The notes under the pieces were generated by a model. The model saw only the letters and a program-made list of their open reading frames with translations. It had not been told where the DNA came from and ran no database searches. Both the position numbers and the translations under genes were made by a program. Of a stretch of 64,000 nucleotides of DNA, positions 45,850 through 55,483 are shown in pieces. Every line of letters begins with the position of its first letter. Position 1 is the first letter of the stretch. This DNA comes from Ignatzschineria sp. F8392 (GTDB lineage Bacteria > Pseudomonadota > Gammaproteobacteria > Cardiobacteriales > Wohlfahrtiimonadaceae), in NCBI RefSeq assembly GCF_002252045.1, contig NZ_NEFF01000004.1:1-64000 (forward strand), in the 5' to 3' direction.

Positions 45850-46314
45850 ATGAAAGTATTAGAAGGTCAATTAAGTATTCAAGGTAAAAAGATTGCGATT
45901 GTTGCAGGGCGCTTCAATAGCTTGATTACCAAGCAGTTGATTGAGGGAGCAAGAGATGGCTTAGTACGAAGCGGTGTCTCTGAAGAAGATATTACCCTCG
46001 CCTGGGTTCCTGGAGCCTATGAGATCCCTCTTATTGCGAAAAAATTTGCAGAAAAGAGCGATATTGATGCTGTGATCTGTTTAGGCGCTGTTATTCGTGG
46101 CGCTACTGCCCATTTTGAGTATGTTGCCGGAGAAGTTGCAAAAGGGGTAAGTCGTGTTGGTTTAGAGAGTGGTAAACCTGTGATGTTTGGTGTTTTAACA
46201 GTCGATACCATTGAACAAGCGTTAGAGCGTGCTGGTACAAAAGCAGGGAATAATGGTTTTGCTGCGGCGATGGGTGTTGTGGAAATGTTAAGCCTTATTG
46301 ATGAAATCATCTAG
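45850..46314 (+). CDS. ribH: 6,7-dimethyl-8-ribityllumazine synthase RibH
   Basis: Penultimate step of riboflavin synthesis, joining the RibA/RibD pyrimidine with DHBP; forms large shells or pentamers. The 154-residue product has VAGRFNSLITKQLIEGA, WVPGAYEIPLIAKKF, the AVIRGATAHFEYVAGE loop with the catalytic His, and FGVLTVDTIEQALERAG. AGTGAGGAAAAG precedes the ATG. Last gene of the riboflavin group, 250 nt behind ribBA. Confidence 0.96.
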   Translation: MKVLEGQLSIQGKKIAIVAGRFNSLITKQLIEGARDGLVRSGVSEEDITLAWVPGAYEIPLIAKKFAEKSDIDAVICLGAVIRGATAHFEYVAGEVAKGVSRVGLESGKPVMFGVLTVDTIEQALERAGTKAGNNGFAAAMGVVEMLSLIDEII

Positions 46315-46493
46315 CATGCAAGAGTGTTTTTAAGGTTTCCTTTTATTGTGTAATCTTGCTATCATGAGCGCGGAATAAGGTGCAATAACAAAGAACAATA
46401 AAAGAGAATAAAACAAAGTTATTGATAAAAGCCTTAATATCAAGTTTTTAAAGGATTTAGCAGACTATTTTTTTATTAACTTAGGAGGTCAAC

Positions 46494-49169
46494 ATGAGTA
46501 ATGTAAACTCATTAAATACTCTCTCTACCTTAAAAGTAGGGGATAAAGAGTATCACTACCACTCAATCAAGAAAGCAGAAGAGAAATTAGGTGATCTTTC
46601 TCGTTTACCAAAATCGATGAAAGTTCTTTTAGAGAACTTACTCCGTTTTGAAGATAATGTTACAGTGAATGCTGACGATATCGCTGCAATTGGTGAGTGG
46701 GCTAAAAACCGCACATCTAAGCGTGAAATTCAATATCGCCCTGCACGTGTTTTAATGCAAGACTTTACCGGTGTACCTGCTGTTGTTGACTTAGCAGCAA
46801 TGCGTGACGCGATGGTTAAAGCAGGTGGCGATGCAAAACATATCAATCCATTAGCACCAGTAGACCTTGTTATCGACCACTCAGTCATGATCGATAAGTT
46901 TGGTACAGATTCAGCGTTCGAAGAGAACGTTAAGCTCGAGATGGAGCGTAATGGTGAGCGTTATGAGTTCCTTAAGTGGGGTCAAAATGCATTTGATAAT
47001 TTCCGCGTCGTTCCACCCGGAACAGGAATCTGTCACCAAGTTAACCTTGAGTATCTTTCACAAGTGGCATGGACCAATGAGAAAGATGGTAAAACTTGGA
47101 TTATGCCAGATACATGTGTAGGAACTGACTCCCATACACCAATGGTGAATGGTCTTTCAGTACTTGCATGGGGTGTGGGTGGTATCGAAGCGGAAGCGGC
47201 GATTCTTGGTCAGCCTATCTCAATGGTGATCCCTGAAGTGATCGGTTTTAAATTAACCGGCAAATTGAAAGAGGGTGTCACTGCGACGGACTTGGTTTTA
47301 ACAATTGTTGAAATGCTCCGTAAAAAAGGTGTTGTTGGTAAATTTGTTGAGTATTATGGCGATGGACTTAAAGAGCTTCCATTAGCAGACCGCGCAACAA
47401 TCTCTAACATGGCGCCGGAGTATGGTGCTACGGTTGGTTTCTTCCCAGTAGATCAAATCACACTTGATTATATGCGTCTAACAGGTCGTGATGAAGAAGT
47501 TATCGCACGTACAGAAAGCTATGCAAAAGAGCAAGGTTTCTGGGGTAATGATCATGATGAGCCGGTATTTACAGATACGCTTGAACTTGATCTTGGTAGC
47601 GTAGAGCCTAGCATGGCAGGTCCTAAGCGTCCTCAAGACCGTGTCACTTTACCAAACCTTAAATCAGCATTTGATAAATTTGTTGAAGATTCAAAAGAAG
47701 ATATCACCCTTTCTGCAGATATCACTTTAGATGGTAAAACAGAGACTCTCAATCAAGGGGATGTTGTTTTCGCAGCAATCACTTCATGTACCAATACCTC
47801 TAACCCAAGCGTTATGATGGCAGCAGGTTTAGTTGCAGAAAAAGCGGCAAAACTTGGTTTGACACGTAAGCCATGGGTTAAAACTTCTTTAGCTCCAGGA
47901 TCTAAAGTTGTAAGTGAGTATCTCGATAAAGCAGGCTTAACGAAATATCTTGATGAAGTTGGTTTCAACTTAACAGGTTATGGTTGTACGGCATGTATCG
48001 GTAACTCAGGTCCATTAATTAAAGAAGTGGGTGAGTCGATTGATCAAAACGACTTCACAATGGCTGCTGTGATCTCTGGTAACCGTAACTTTGAAGGCCG
48101 TATCCATCCACAGATCAAAACAAACTGGATCGCTTCACCACCATTAGTCGTTGCATTTGCAATTGCAGGGACAACTCGTATCGATATCTCAAAAGATCCG
48201 ATCGCTCAAGATAAAGATGGTAATGATGTTTACCTCAAAGATATCTGGCCTTCAAATCATGAGATTGCAGAAGCAGTTGCAAAAGTTGATGGCACAATGT
48301 TCCGTAAAGGTTATGAAGGTGTCTTCGACGGTGATGCTCACTGGCAGGCGCTTGATGTTGATAAGACAGAGACATTCCAATGGAATGAGAAATCAACTTA
48401 TGTTCAACATCCTCCATACTTTGAGAAGATTGACCAACCGGTTGAAGCGGTTAAATCGATCGAAAATGCAAACGTTCTTGCATACTTTGGTGATTCAATC
48501 ACAACAGACCATATCTCTCCAGCAGGGGTAATTATGGCAGGTTCACCAGCCGGTCTCTATCTCCAAGATAAAGGTGTAGCGCCTAAAGACTTTAACTCTT
48601 ATGGATCACGTCGTGGTAACCATGAAGTAATGATCCGTGGTACATTCGCAAATATCCGTATTCGTAACAAGATGTTAACGGATGTTGAAGGTGGATATAC
48701 AAAACATATCCCATCAGGCGAGACAATGCCGATCTATGATGCAGCAGTACGCTATGCAGAAGAGAATACGCCATTAATCGTTCTTGCGGGTAAAGAGTAT
48801 GGTTCAGGTTCAAGCCGTGACTGGGCAGCGAAAGGTCCAAACCTTTTAGGTGTTAAAGCAGTTATTGCTGAGAGCTATGAGCGTATTCACCGTTCTAACC
48901 TTATCGGTATGGGAATCCTTGCACTTCAGTACAAAGATGGTCAAAATGCTGAAAGCTTAGGTTTAACAGGTGAAGAGTCATTTACAATTGCGTTAGATGA
49001 CAATATCAAGCCAGGTCAAGATATCGAAGTCGTAGCACGTAAAGCAGATGGTAGTGAGGTGAAATTCACTGTCCTTTGCCGTATCGATACCCTTAATGAA
49101 GTAGATTACTACAAATCAGGCGGTATCTTACATTACGTTCTTCGTGAGATGATCAAAGAGCATAAATAA
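46494..49169 (+). CDS. acnA: Aconitate hydratase A
   Basis: TCA-cycle [4Fe-4S] enzyme interconverting citrate and isocitrate, 891 residues, matching AcnA/IRP1-type aconitases. Cluster cysteines lie in AITSCTNTSNPSVM and GYGCTACIGNSGPL. Other landmarks are VPPGTGICHQVNLEYL, DTCVGTDSHTPMVNGL and the swivelling C-terminal domain with KEYGSGSSRDWAAKGP. AGGAGGTCAAC is a strong ribosome site. Codon choice differs from the neighbours (more GTT/GGT and CGT, fewer rare codons), as expected for a highly expressed gene. A terminator follows. Confidence 0.97.
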   Translation: MSNVNSLNTLSTLKVGDKEYHYHSIKKAEEKLGDLSRLPKSMKVLLENLLRFEDNVTVNADDIAAIGEWAKNRTSKREIQYRPARVLMQDFTGVPAVVDLAAMRDAMVKAGGDAKHINPLAPVDLVIDHSVMIDKFGTDSAFEENVKLEMERNGERYEFLKWGQNAFDNFRVVPPGTGICHQVNLEYLSQVAWTNEKDGKTWIMPDTCVGTDSHTPMVNGLSVLAWGVGGIEAEAAILGQPISMVIPEVIGFKLTGKLKEGVTATDLVLTIVEMLRKKGVVGKFVEYYGDGLKELPLADRATISNMAPEYGATVGFFPVDQITLDYMRLTGRDEEVIARTESYAKEQGFWGNDHDEPVFTDTLELDLGSVEPSMAGPKRPQDRVTLPNLKSAFDKFVEDSKEDITLSADITLDGKTETLNQGDVVFAAITSCTNTSNPSVMMAAGLVAEKAAKLGLTRKPWVKTSLAPGSKVVSEYLDKAGLTKYLDEVGFNLTGYGCTACIGNSGPLIKEVGESIDQNDFTMAAVISGNRNFEGRIHPQIKTNWIASPPLVVAFAIAGTTRIDISKDPIAQDKDGNDVYLKDIWPSNHEIAEAVAKVDGTMFRKGYEGVFDGDAHWQALDVDKTETFQWNEKSTYVQHPPYFEKIDQPVEAVKSIENANVLAYFGDSITTDHISPAGVIMAGSPAGLYLQDKGVAPKDFNSYGSRRGNHEVMIRGTFANIRIRNKMLTDVEGGYTKHIPSGETMPIYDAAVRYAEENTPLIVLAGKEYGSGSSRDWAAKGPNLLGVKAVIAESYERIHRSNLIGMGILALQYKDGQNAESLGLTGEESFTIALDDNIKPGQDIEVVARKADGSEVKFTVLCRIDTLNEVDYYKSGGILHYVLREMIKEHK

Positions 49170-49203
49170 TTATCGGCTATTGATAAGTAGATGCTTATAA
49201 ACG

Positions 49204-49237
49204 AAAAGAGATGCAGATTGTTGCATCTCTTTTTTTG
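49204..49237 (+). terminator. Terminator of acnA
   Basis: AGAGATGCA and TGCATCTCT form a perfect stem with a 6-nt loop followed by a long T-run. Confidence 0.9.
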
Positions 49238-49269
49238 TTTTATGTAATAATACTAAGTGAAAGTTAACA

Positions 49270-49293
49270 AAAATTTAATAGAAAATTTAATAG
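49270..49293 (+). repeat. 12-bp tandem duplication
   Basis: AAAATTTAATAG occurs twice in direct succession between acnA and the lipoprotein gene. Confidence 0.88.
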
Positions 49294-49415
49294 AAAGTTA
49301 GCAGACAATTTTAGATAAGATAGGTAGCAAGAAATTAAGATATTAGTTGATGTTATATCATGGTACCGCAGAGGTATTTAGTTGATATCTTTGATGTTTA
49401 ATAAGGAGAAAATCG

Positions 49416-49634
49416 ATGAAGTTAATCATAAAAGTAGCTTCTTTATTTGCGATTGTTGCTGTTGTAACAGCCTGTTCAACTTGGGATGGAATGAGCAATA
49501 AAGAGAAGGGCATGGTCATCGGTACAGGTGCTGGTGCAGTCGCTGGTGCTGCGGTGACAGATACGATTTTAGGTACAGGGATTGGCGCTGCTGTAGGTGG
49601 TGTAATCGGTAACGAAGTTGGTAAAGCCCTCTAA
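49416..49634 (+). CDS. Glycine-zipper lipoprotein (OsmB-like)
   Basis: A 72-residue lipoprotein with lipobox VVTACS (Cys at about 20). The mature part contains two glycine-zipper helices (VIGTGAGAVAGAAV and GIGAAVGGVIGNEVG) like those of OsmB and the 17-kDa antigen family, which insert in or oligomerise at the outer membrane. OsmB responds to osmotic stress. AAGGAGAAAATCG precedes the ATG. A terminator follows 70 nt after the stop; a single-gene unit. Confidence 0.87.
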   Translation: MKLIIKVASLFAIVAVVTACSTWDGMSNKEKGMVIGTGAGAVAGAAVTDTILGTGIGAAVGGVIGNEVGKAL

Positions 49635-49703
49635 ATTAGTGCGATCTGCAACAAATTTTGCTAGCTTACTAGTCGTTAGTTGTAATCATCAATTTTTAAT
49701 TAG

Positions 49704-49736
49704 ACCCGTAGAGTAGTAGTTTTCTACGGGTTTTTT
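49704..49736 (+). terminator. Terminator of the glycine-zipper lipoprotein gene
   Basis: ACCCGTAGA pairs with TCTACGGGT, followed by six T residues. Confidence 0.9.
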
Positions 49737-49801
49737 ATCGTTTATTATCTATCATCTATTATCTACCGCCTGAAGCTGTGCAGTTGTATAAGCTTTATAG
49801 G

Positions 49802-50845
49802 CTAATGGGATTTCCCTTTAATTTTACCTAATTCACTCTCTTGCCGGCTCTCCCAGCGCTTTTTGGCCAATAGACGCATATCGGGAACAAGATCATGCTC
49901 ATCGAGAATCTCTTCGCCAATCAGCTTCTCTAAGATATCTTCTAAGGTAATAATACCGAGCCAAGTTCCGTACTCATCATAGATAAAGGCAAGGTGTTGT
50001 TGCTCATCGAGTAGTTTACGAAAAGCATTTTTAACGCTGATCGTATCGGGAAAAACAAGGGGCTCTTCCGCTAGATCCATAATCTTTTCGCCGCCTTGTG
50101 CTACTTTAAGGAGATCATGACGAAAAAATATACCTAATGGATTCTCCTCATCATCAATAATGGGATATCGTGAAAATTGATTTTTTTCAATAAGATCCGT
50201 CAATTCTTGAGGATCGATATCCGGCTTAATTGCCGTTGTTACAACACGCGGAGTCATAATTGAGGTGATATCAACCTCATTGAGATCTAATACGTTAGCA
50301 ATCACCTGCTGCTCTTTTGTCTCAATCTTCCCAAGCTCTTTCGCCAATTGTGATAGTGCCTTTATTTCAGCACGAAGATTGATCTCCTCCTTATTATTGC
50401 CAATAATGCGCAAAATCCGATCTGAAAGCCAGATAAAAGGGCGAAGAATTAGAATCATCGGATTGAGAATTCCCGGTAGGGTTGGCGCTATCTGACGCCA
50501 ATATTTCGCCCCTAAAACCTTAGGGATAATCTCTGAAAGGATCAAAATAAGAATCGTCATAACAGCGGAAGCTACTCCTAAATAAGCGCTTCCATAGAGT
50601 GCTGTTACTTGAGCACCAACACCGGCAGCACCAGCCGTATGGGCAATAGTATTGAGTGTTAAGATTGCGACTAGTGGTCGATCAATCTTATCTCTTAGCG
50701 CTTTTAAACGAAGATAGAGCTGGGGTGATCGCTCTTTTTGCTGCGAGATAAAGGTGGGCGTTAATGAGAGTAGCGTCGCCTCTAATATCGAACAGAGAAA
50801 CGAGACGGCAATAGAAAGAATAACGGTAAGTGTCAGTAGAACCAT
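49802..50845 (-). CDS. CNNM/CBS-domain membrane protein (CorB/HlyC-like)
   Basis: A 347-residue protein with an N-terminal DUF21/CNNM membrane domain (about 1-165, helices around ILSIAVSFLCSILEATLLSL and SAVMTILILILSEIIPKVLG) and two cytoplasmic CBS motifs (about 190-320: ITSIMTPRVV and the later DEYGTWLGIITLEDILEKLI). The C-terminal CorC_HlyC domain found in longer relatives is absent. The family is tied to Mg2+ or Co2+ efflux. It converges with the glycine-zipper gene. No recognisable operator is present. Confidence 0.88.
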   Translation of the reverse strand: MVLLTLTVILSIAVSFLCSILEATLLSLTPTFISQQKERSPQLYLRLKALRDKIDRPLVAILTLNTIAHTAGAAGVGAQVTALYGSAYLGVASAVMTILILILSEIIPKVLGAKYWRQIAPTLPGILNPMILILRPFIWLSDRILRIIGNNKEEINLRAEIKALSQLAKELGKIETKEQQVIANVLDLNEVDITSIMTPRVVTTAIKPDIDPQELTDLIEKNQFSRYPIIDDEENPLGIFFRHDLLKVAQGGEKIMDLAEEPLVFPDTISVKNAFRKLLDEQQHLAFIYDEYGTWLGIITLEDILEKLIGEEILDEHDLVPDMRLLAKKRWESRQESELGKIKGKSH

Positions 50846-51211
50846 AATGACTCTAAAAATAGAAAAGAAGAGTCAATTATAACGAATTATTCATGCCTCT
50901 GCTGTAGCAATCATCGCTTTAGGCTGCATCTTCGCCTTATTTCACCTTATTCCACCTTATTTTTCTTTATTCTCTCTTTATCTTACTCAGGCAGCAGGCC
51001 AGTTGGTAATACTGTGATAAAAAAAATTGATGAGACTCTTTTTAATAAGATTAAATAGATCTATTAATATAATTCATTTTCATAATGATCAAAAAAGTAT
51101 TAATCTGCAGTGGTAGGGTCGATTAAGCAGAGTGGATCGATCATCATCCGATCATTCTTCATTGAGAGGATCTTACATCAATGTTTAACACTTCAGCAGA
51201 AGGATAACTTT
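50846..51211. other. Gap upstream of catalase
   Basis: No gene seen; the frame open upstream of katA here lacks a ribosome site. It contains degenerate 10-bp units (TTATTTCACC, TTATTCCACC, TTATTTTTCT at about 50938-50967). An AT-rich ATTCATTTTCATAATGATC segment near 51070-51090 faintly resembles a Fur-type site. Confidence 0.4.
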
Positions 51212-52675
51212 ATGAGCGATAAAAAATATTTTACAACCGCAGCAGGTGCCCCCGTTGCGAATAACCAAGATTCTTTAACCGCAGGTCGCCGTGGACCGAT
51301 GTTGCTTCAAGATGTCTGGTTTTTAGAGAAATTAGCCCACTTTGATCGTGAAGTTATTCCTGAGCGACGGATGCATGCAAAAGGATCGGGAGCTTTCGGG
51401 AAATTCACCGTTACCCATGATATTACCCAATATACCAGTGCAAAAATCTTCTCAGAAATTGGTAAAGAGACAGAGATGTTTGCTCGCTTTTCAACCGTTG
51501 CCGGCGAGCGCGGTGCGGCTGATACGGAGCGTGATATTCGAGGATTTGCGCTTCGTTTCTACACCGAAGAGGGAAATTGGGATCTAGTCGGTAACAATAC
51601 GCCGGTCTTCTTTTTCCGTGATCCTTTAAAATTCCCTGATCTTAATCATGCCATTAAACGTGATCCACATACCAATATGCGCTGTCCTAATGCTAACTGG
51701 GATTTCTGGACATCGTTACCGGAAGCGCTTCATCAAATCACCATTACCATGAGTGACCGTGGTATTCCAAAGTCATATCGTCATATGCATGGATTTGGAA
51801 GCCATACCTTTAGTTTTATCAATAAAGAGAGAGAGCGTTTCTGGGTAAAATTCCACTTCCATACACGTCAAGGGATTGAGAACTTAACCGATAGCGAAGC
51901 AGAAAAGATTGTTGGTAAAGATCGGGAAGCGAGTCAACGTGATCTACACAATGCGATTGCCGAAGGAGATTATCCAAAATGGGATATGTTTATCCAGGTG
52001 ATGACGCTTGAAGAGGCAGAAAAGATGCCTTACAACCCCTTTGATCTCACCAAAGTTTGGTATAAAAAGGATTTTCCATTGATTCCGGTAGGAACATTTG
52101 AGCTTAATCGTAATCCTGATAACTACTTCCAAGATGTTGAGCAAGCAGCCTTCAATCCGGCTCATGTTGTTCCAGGAATTGGTTTCTCACCAGATAGAAT
52201 GCTACAAGGTCGACTCTTCTCTTACGGGGATGCTCAGCGCTACCGTTTAGGAGTTAATCATCATCAGATCCCTGTTAACTCTCCTAAATGTCCTGTTCAT
52301 AGCTACCATCGCGATGGAGCAATGCGTGTTGATGGTAACCAAGGACGCCGTATTGCTTATGAGCCCAATAGTTATAGTGAGTGGACTGAAGCTCGTCACT
52401 TAGAAGAGCCAGAACTCGATCTTATCGGACCGGCAACGCGTTGGGATTTCCATGAAGATGATAATCACTATTTTGAGCAACCGGGCAAACTTTTCCGATT
52501 AATGACACCTGAAGAGCAGCAACGTCTCTTTGAGAATACGGCTCGAAATATGGGTGATAGCGAAGAGCAGATCAAAAAACGTCATATCTATCACTGCTAT
52601 CAAGCAGATCCAGCCTATGGAAAAGGTGTGGCAGAAGCGTTAGGAATCGATATTAAGAGTGTTATTCCTGCGTAA
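51212..52675 (+). CDS. katA: Catalase (clade 3, KatA-type)
   Basis: Small-subunit haem catalase, 487 residues from [15 protein letters not shown]. The catalytic His lies in [14 protein letters not shown] near 54-67. Asn in [13 protein letters not shown] and the proximal haem Tyr in [14 protein letters not shown] near 335-348 are also present. Length and sequence fit the NADPH-binding clade 3 enzymes. A longer frame begins 34 codons upstream, but the ATG at 51212 has AGAAGGA and the family start. It is a single-gene unit; OxyR or similar control is likely but no site can be proven. Confidence 0.95.
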   Translation: MSDKKYFTTAAGAPVANNQDSLTAGRRGPMLLQDVWFLEKLAHFDREVIPERRMHAKGSGAFGKFTVTHDITQYTSAKIFSEIGKETEMFARFSTVAGERGAADTERDIRGFALRFYTEEGNWDLVGNNTPVFFFRDPLKFPDLNHAIKRDPHTNMRCPNANWDFWTSLPEALHQITITMSDRGIPKSYRHMHGFGSHTFSFINKERERFWVKFHFHTRQGIENLTDSEAEKIVGKDREASQRDLHNAIAEGDYPKWDMFIQVMTLEEAEKMPYNPFDLTKVWYKKDFPLIPVGTFELNRNPDNYFQDVEQAAFNPAHVVPGIGFSPDRMLQGRLFSYGDAQRYRLGVNHHQIPVNSPKCPVHSYHRDGAMRVDGNQGRRIAYEPNSYSEWTEARHLEEPELDLIGPATRWDFHEDDNHYFEQPGKLFRLMTPEEQQRLFENTARNMGDSEEQIKKRHIYHCYQADPAYGKGVAEALGIDIKSVIPA

Positions 52676-52807
52676 TTGAGGTAAACTAACTCCGTTCTAA
52701 TCTTATCGCTGACCAAATCTTCTATTGCAGAGGGTAAAAGATAAGATTAGACCTGAATTTGAGTGAAAGAGGTAACAGTCTCTATTGCTAAATTGCAGAT
52801 TCTTAAA

Positions 52808-52851
52808 ACATTGAATTAACATTGAATTAACATTGGATTAACATTGGATTA
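52808..52851 (+). repeat. 11-bp tandem repeat, four copies
   Basis: ACATTGAATTA twice, then ACATTGGATTA twice: a point change has been copied along with the unit, showing stepwise duplication. Confidence 0.96.
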
Positions 52852-52889
52852 AGTATTCTCCTTAGAGCAATATCTGTAATCTCTTATTG

Positions 52890-52951
52890 GAAATGCCCCA
52901 TTTCTACCTTCGATCTTTTGATCTAATAGTAGAAATTGGGGCATCTTTTTT
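52890..52951 (+). terminator. Strong terminator downstream of katA
   Basis: AATGCCCCATTTCTACC pairs with GTAGAAATTGGGGCAT (one bulge) and is followed by six T residues, about 215 nt after the katA stop. Either katA has a long 3' UTR or a small RNA ends here. Confidence 0.82.
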
Positions 52952-53060
52952 AGCTAAATTTGCTTGTTTTTGCTTATTTTAGATTCTTTAGATTATTTCA
53001 AATCATTTCAGATTTTTAATAGTCTATCTATAGTGGCATTTAATGACTTGTAGTCGCTCT

Positions 53061-54224
53061 TTAATTGCTTCCGAGCTTTTCTGCTGGCGCTTTGTGGAAA
53101 CGAAGCAGAAGATAACCTAAAACTCCCGAAAGAATAGATCCTAAGAAGACACCAATCTTACTGAGATCTTGTAATTCTGCCGAGGTGAAGGCCAACATGC
53201 TAATAAAGAGACTCATCGTAAAACCGATTCCGCAGAGTAGGGCGATACCATAAACCTGCAACCAAGTCGCACCACTTGGGCGCTTGAAAATTCCCAATTT
53301 TTCTCCGATAAAGACCATTCCAAAAACGCCGATCTGTTTTCCGACAAAGAGTCCTAATGTTACCCCTAAAACAACAGGATGGGTCAACATGGAGAAATCA
53401 AATCCTTTGAGAGAGACGCCGGCATTGGCTAATCCAAAGAGCGGAATGATTAAGAAGCTGACCCAATTGCTAAGAGCGTGTTCCCATGCAATGAGAGGTG
53501 TTTCCCCTTTCTTATTCTCTTTAACACCATTGAGTGGAATGGTCATCGCTAAGACAACACCCGCGAGCGTGGCATGAATCCCTGATTTTAAGACAACAAA
53601 CCAGAGGATAGCGCCCACAACGATATAGACGAATGGTTGTATAATTCGGCGGTAATTACAGAAGATCAAAATGATCAAACAGAGAAGCGCCGCTAAGAGA
53701 TAACTCAACTGTAAGGAGTCACTGTAGAAGATCGCGATAATCAAAATAGCCGCTAAATCATCGATAATGGCTAAAGCGGTTAAAAAGATCTTAAGAGAGA
53801 CGGGGACACGACTGCCTAAGAGTGCCACAATCCCAAGCGCAAAAGCGATATCTGTAGCTGTGGGAATTGCCCAGCCGTGAAGCGCGACAGAATCTGCACT
53901 ATTAAGCGCAAAGTAGATCAATGCCGGAACTGCTAACCCTGCAAAAGCCGCTAATCCAGGTAAAATACGCTGTGTATTTGTTGCAAGCTCTCCACTAATG
54001 AATTCTCGTTTCAATTCGAGACCGACATAGAGAAAGAAGATCGCCATCAAAGCATCATTGATCCAATGAAGTACCGACAAGCCGGCAATATGGCTCTCTA
54101 AAATAGAGACATAGAGGTCTGATAATGCACTATTGGCGAGAATAAGCCCAATAATTGCTGAAAGCATTAAGATAATGCCGCCTGCAGTTGGAAGTGTGAA
54201 AAAGTACTTAATTTTTTGATACAT
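53061..54224 (-). CDS. nhaA: Na+/H+ antiporter NhaA
   Basis: Inner-membrane antiporter exchanging two protons for one Na+ or Li+, giving pH and salt homeostasis. It has 387 residues (E. coli: 388). The ion-binding aspartates are in ALAIIDDLAAILIIA (adjacent Asp pair near 164), with the TATDIAFALGI segment just before. The first loop contains MAIFFLYVGLELKREFISGE. No nhaR regulator is adjacent. The start is preceded by AGGAGC. Confidence 0.96.
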   Translation of the reverse strand: MYQKIKYFFTLPTAGGIILMLSAIIGLILANSALSDLYVSILESHIAGLSVLHWINDALMAIFFLYVGLELKREFISGELATNTQRILPGLAAFAGLAVPALIYFALNSADSVALHGWAIPTATDIAFALGIVALLGSRVPVSLKIFLTALAIIDDLAAILIIAIFYSDSLQLSYLLAALLCLIILIFCNYRRIIQPFVYIVVGAILWFVVLKSGIHATLAGVVLAMTIPLNGVKENKKGETPLIAWEHALSNWVSFLIIPLFGLANAGVSLKGFDFSMLTHPVVLGVTLGLFVGKQIGVFGMVFIGEKLGIFKRPSGATWLQVYGIALLCGIGFTMSLFISMLAFTSAELQDLSKIGVFLGSILSGVLGYLLLRFHKAPAEKLGSN

Positions 54225-54449
54225 CTTGGCTCCTAAAGTGAGTCAGGTGTTTGTAATTTTCATTGATATTTTCAACGCGAAAAATCAGTGTACTAAAATT
54301 TTTAGCGACAAAATATGGAAATTTATACAGTTTATGGTTAAAAATTAAGCAATATAAACCTCAAAATGGTATCCAATCGACCATCTCAACTCTCCTAGAA
54401 GGGGCTAGCGAATATCCATGCCTCATGCAAATTCCCGATTTTACAAGGC

Positions 54450-55241
54450 TTAACTGATGATTTTGTTACAATATTGCGGGACAATTTCAGAAGCAGGTCC
54501 ATAATAAGCTTCATCAAAGAGCGTTGCTCCTTGGGTCGGTTCGAGGTTGAGTTCTACACTATGTGCCCCCACCATCTTCGCAATCTCTACAAAGCCGGCA
54601 GCAGGATAGACATTTCCAGAGGTACCAATAGAGAGAAAAAGATCAGCCTCTTCTAAAGCTTGGTAGATTCTCTCCATCTCTAGCGGCATCTCCCCAAACC
54701 AAACGATATGAGGGCGCAGATAACCTCGTCGTTGGCAGCAAGGGCAGAGGCTCTCCTCTGTTATGGCACTTTTCCAATCGAAGATCATTCCACTTGTTAA
54801 ACAGCGAACCTTAAGTAGTTCTCCATGCATATGAATCAATCTCTTTGATCCGGCACGTTCATGGAGATTATCGACATTTTGTGTGACAAGGAGGAAATGA
54901 TCCCCTAATTGCTCTTCTAAATGAGCGAGCGCAAAATGTGCTGCATTGGGCTTTACCATTTCCGATTGTAATTGCGCCCGGCGATCATTATAGAATTGTT
55001 GTACTAATTGCGGATTTTGCCGAAATCCTGCAGGAGAGGCGACCTCTTCAATAGGATGATTTTCCCATAAACCATCGGTGGCACGAAAGGTGCGAATACC
55101 AGATTCTGCTGAAATGCCGGCACCGGTCAAAACAACGATTCTCGGCTTCTTTTGAGGGAATAGTTTTTCAGATTGTTCGTGACCGATCTTTTTATTCTTG
55201 ATCTTTTCGTCATTGATCTTTTTCTTCTTCATATTCTCCAT
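54450..55241 (-). CDS. cobB: NAD-dependent protein deacylase of the CobB type (class III sirtuin)
   Basis: Removes acyl groups from protein lysines using NAD. The 263-residue protein has the NAD loop [16 protein letters not shown], the [11 protein letters not shown] motif and the catalytic His in HMHGELL. Zinc cysteines are in VRCLTSG and CPCCQRRG. The Tyr-x2-Arg pair in FYNDRRAQL is the signature of class III enzymes acting on succinyl as well as acetyl groups. The C-terminal half ([27 protein letters not shown]) closely follows E. coli CobB. A Lys-rich N-terminal extension of about 30 residues precedes the core; GGAGAG supports the longer start. Confidence 0.93.
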   Translation of the reverse strand: MENMKKKKINDEKIKNKKIGHEQSEKLFPQKKPRIVVLTGAGISAESGIRTFRATDGLWENHPIEEVASPAGFRQNPQLVQQFYNDRRAQLQSEMVKPNAAHFALAHLEEQLGDHFLLVTQNVDNLHERAGSKRLIHMHGELLKVRCLTSGMIFDWKSAITEESLCPCCQRRGYLRPHIVWFGEMPLEMERIYQALEEADLFLSIGTSGNVYPAAGFVEIAKMVGAHSVELNLEPTQGATLFDEAYYGPASEIVPQYCNKIIS

Positions 55242-55483
55242 ACAGACTCTCCTTTCTAAATTTCATTTTTTCAATCTTAGATTAAGGTTAGCATCTGTTA
55301 TGGTTTCTTTACTCATTTTTATCTATTTGATTTAAAATCACTTTAATTGACCTAATAGCTTTATTTATCAAAATTTATATGTAGGATAATGACATTAATT
55401 GAAAGAACGTCTAGAATGTCGACATTTTCTGAGCAAAGATTATTAAATTTTTAAAATTTATAAGATATTAGGGTAAAAGAGTT

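Larger units (their letters stand above)
52676..53060. other. Gap between katA and nhaA with hairpins and repeats
   Basis: No gene visible. It contains a perfect 12-bp inverted repeat (52696-52707 and 52740-52751), an 11-bp tandem array (52808-52851) and a terminator (52890-52951). Confidence 0.5.

Noticed and set aside
46017..46310. Long antisense ORF inside ribH
   Set aside because: It mirrors the codon pattern of a perfectly conserved RibH protein and has no independent start signal; the same applies to other antisense frames in hisB, lplA, acnA and the transporter genes.
51060..51095. Fur box upstream of katA
   Set aside because: ATTCATTTTCATAATGATC is AT-rich and only loosely fits the 19-bp Fur consensus; such matches are expected by chance in this DNA.
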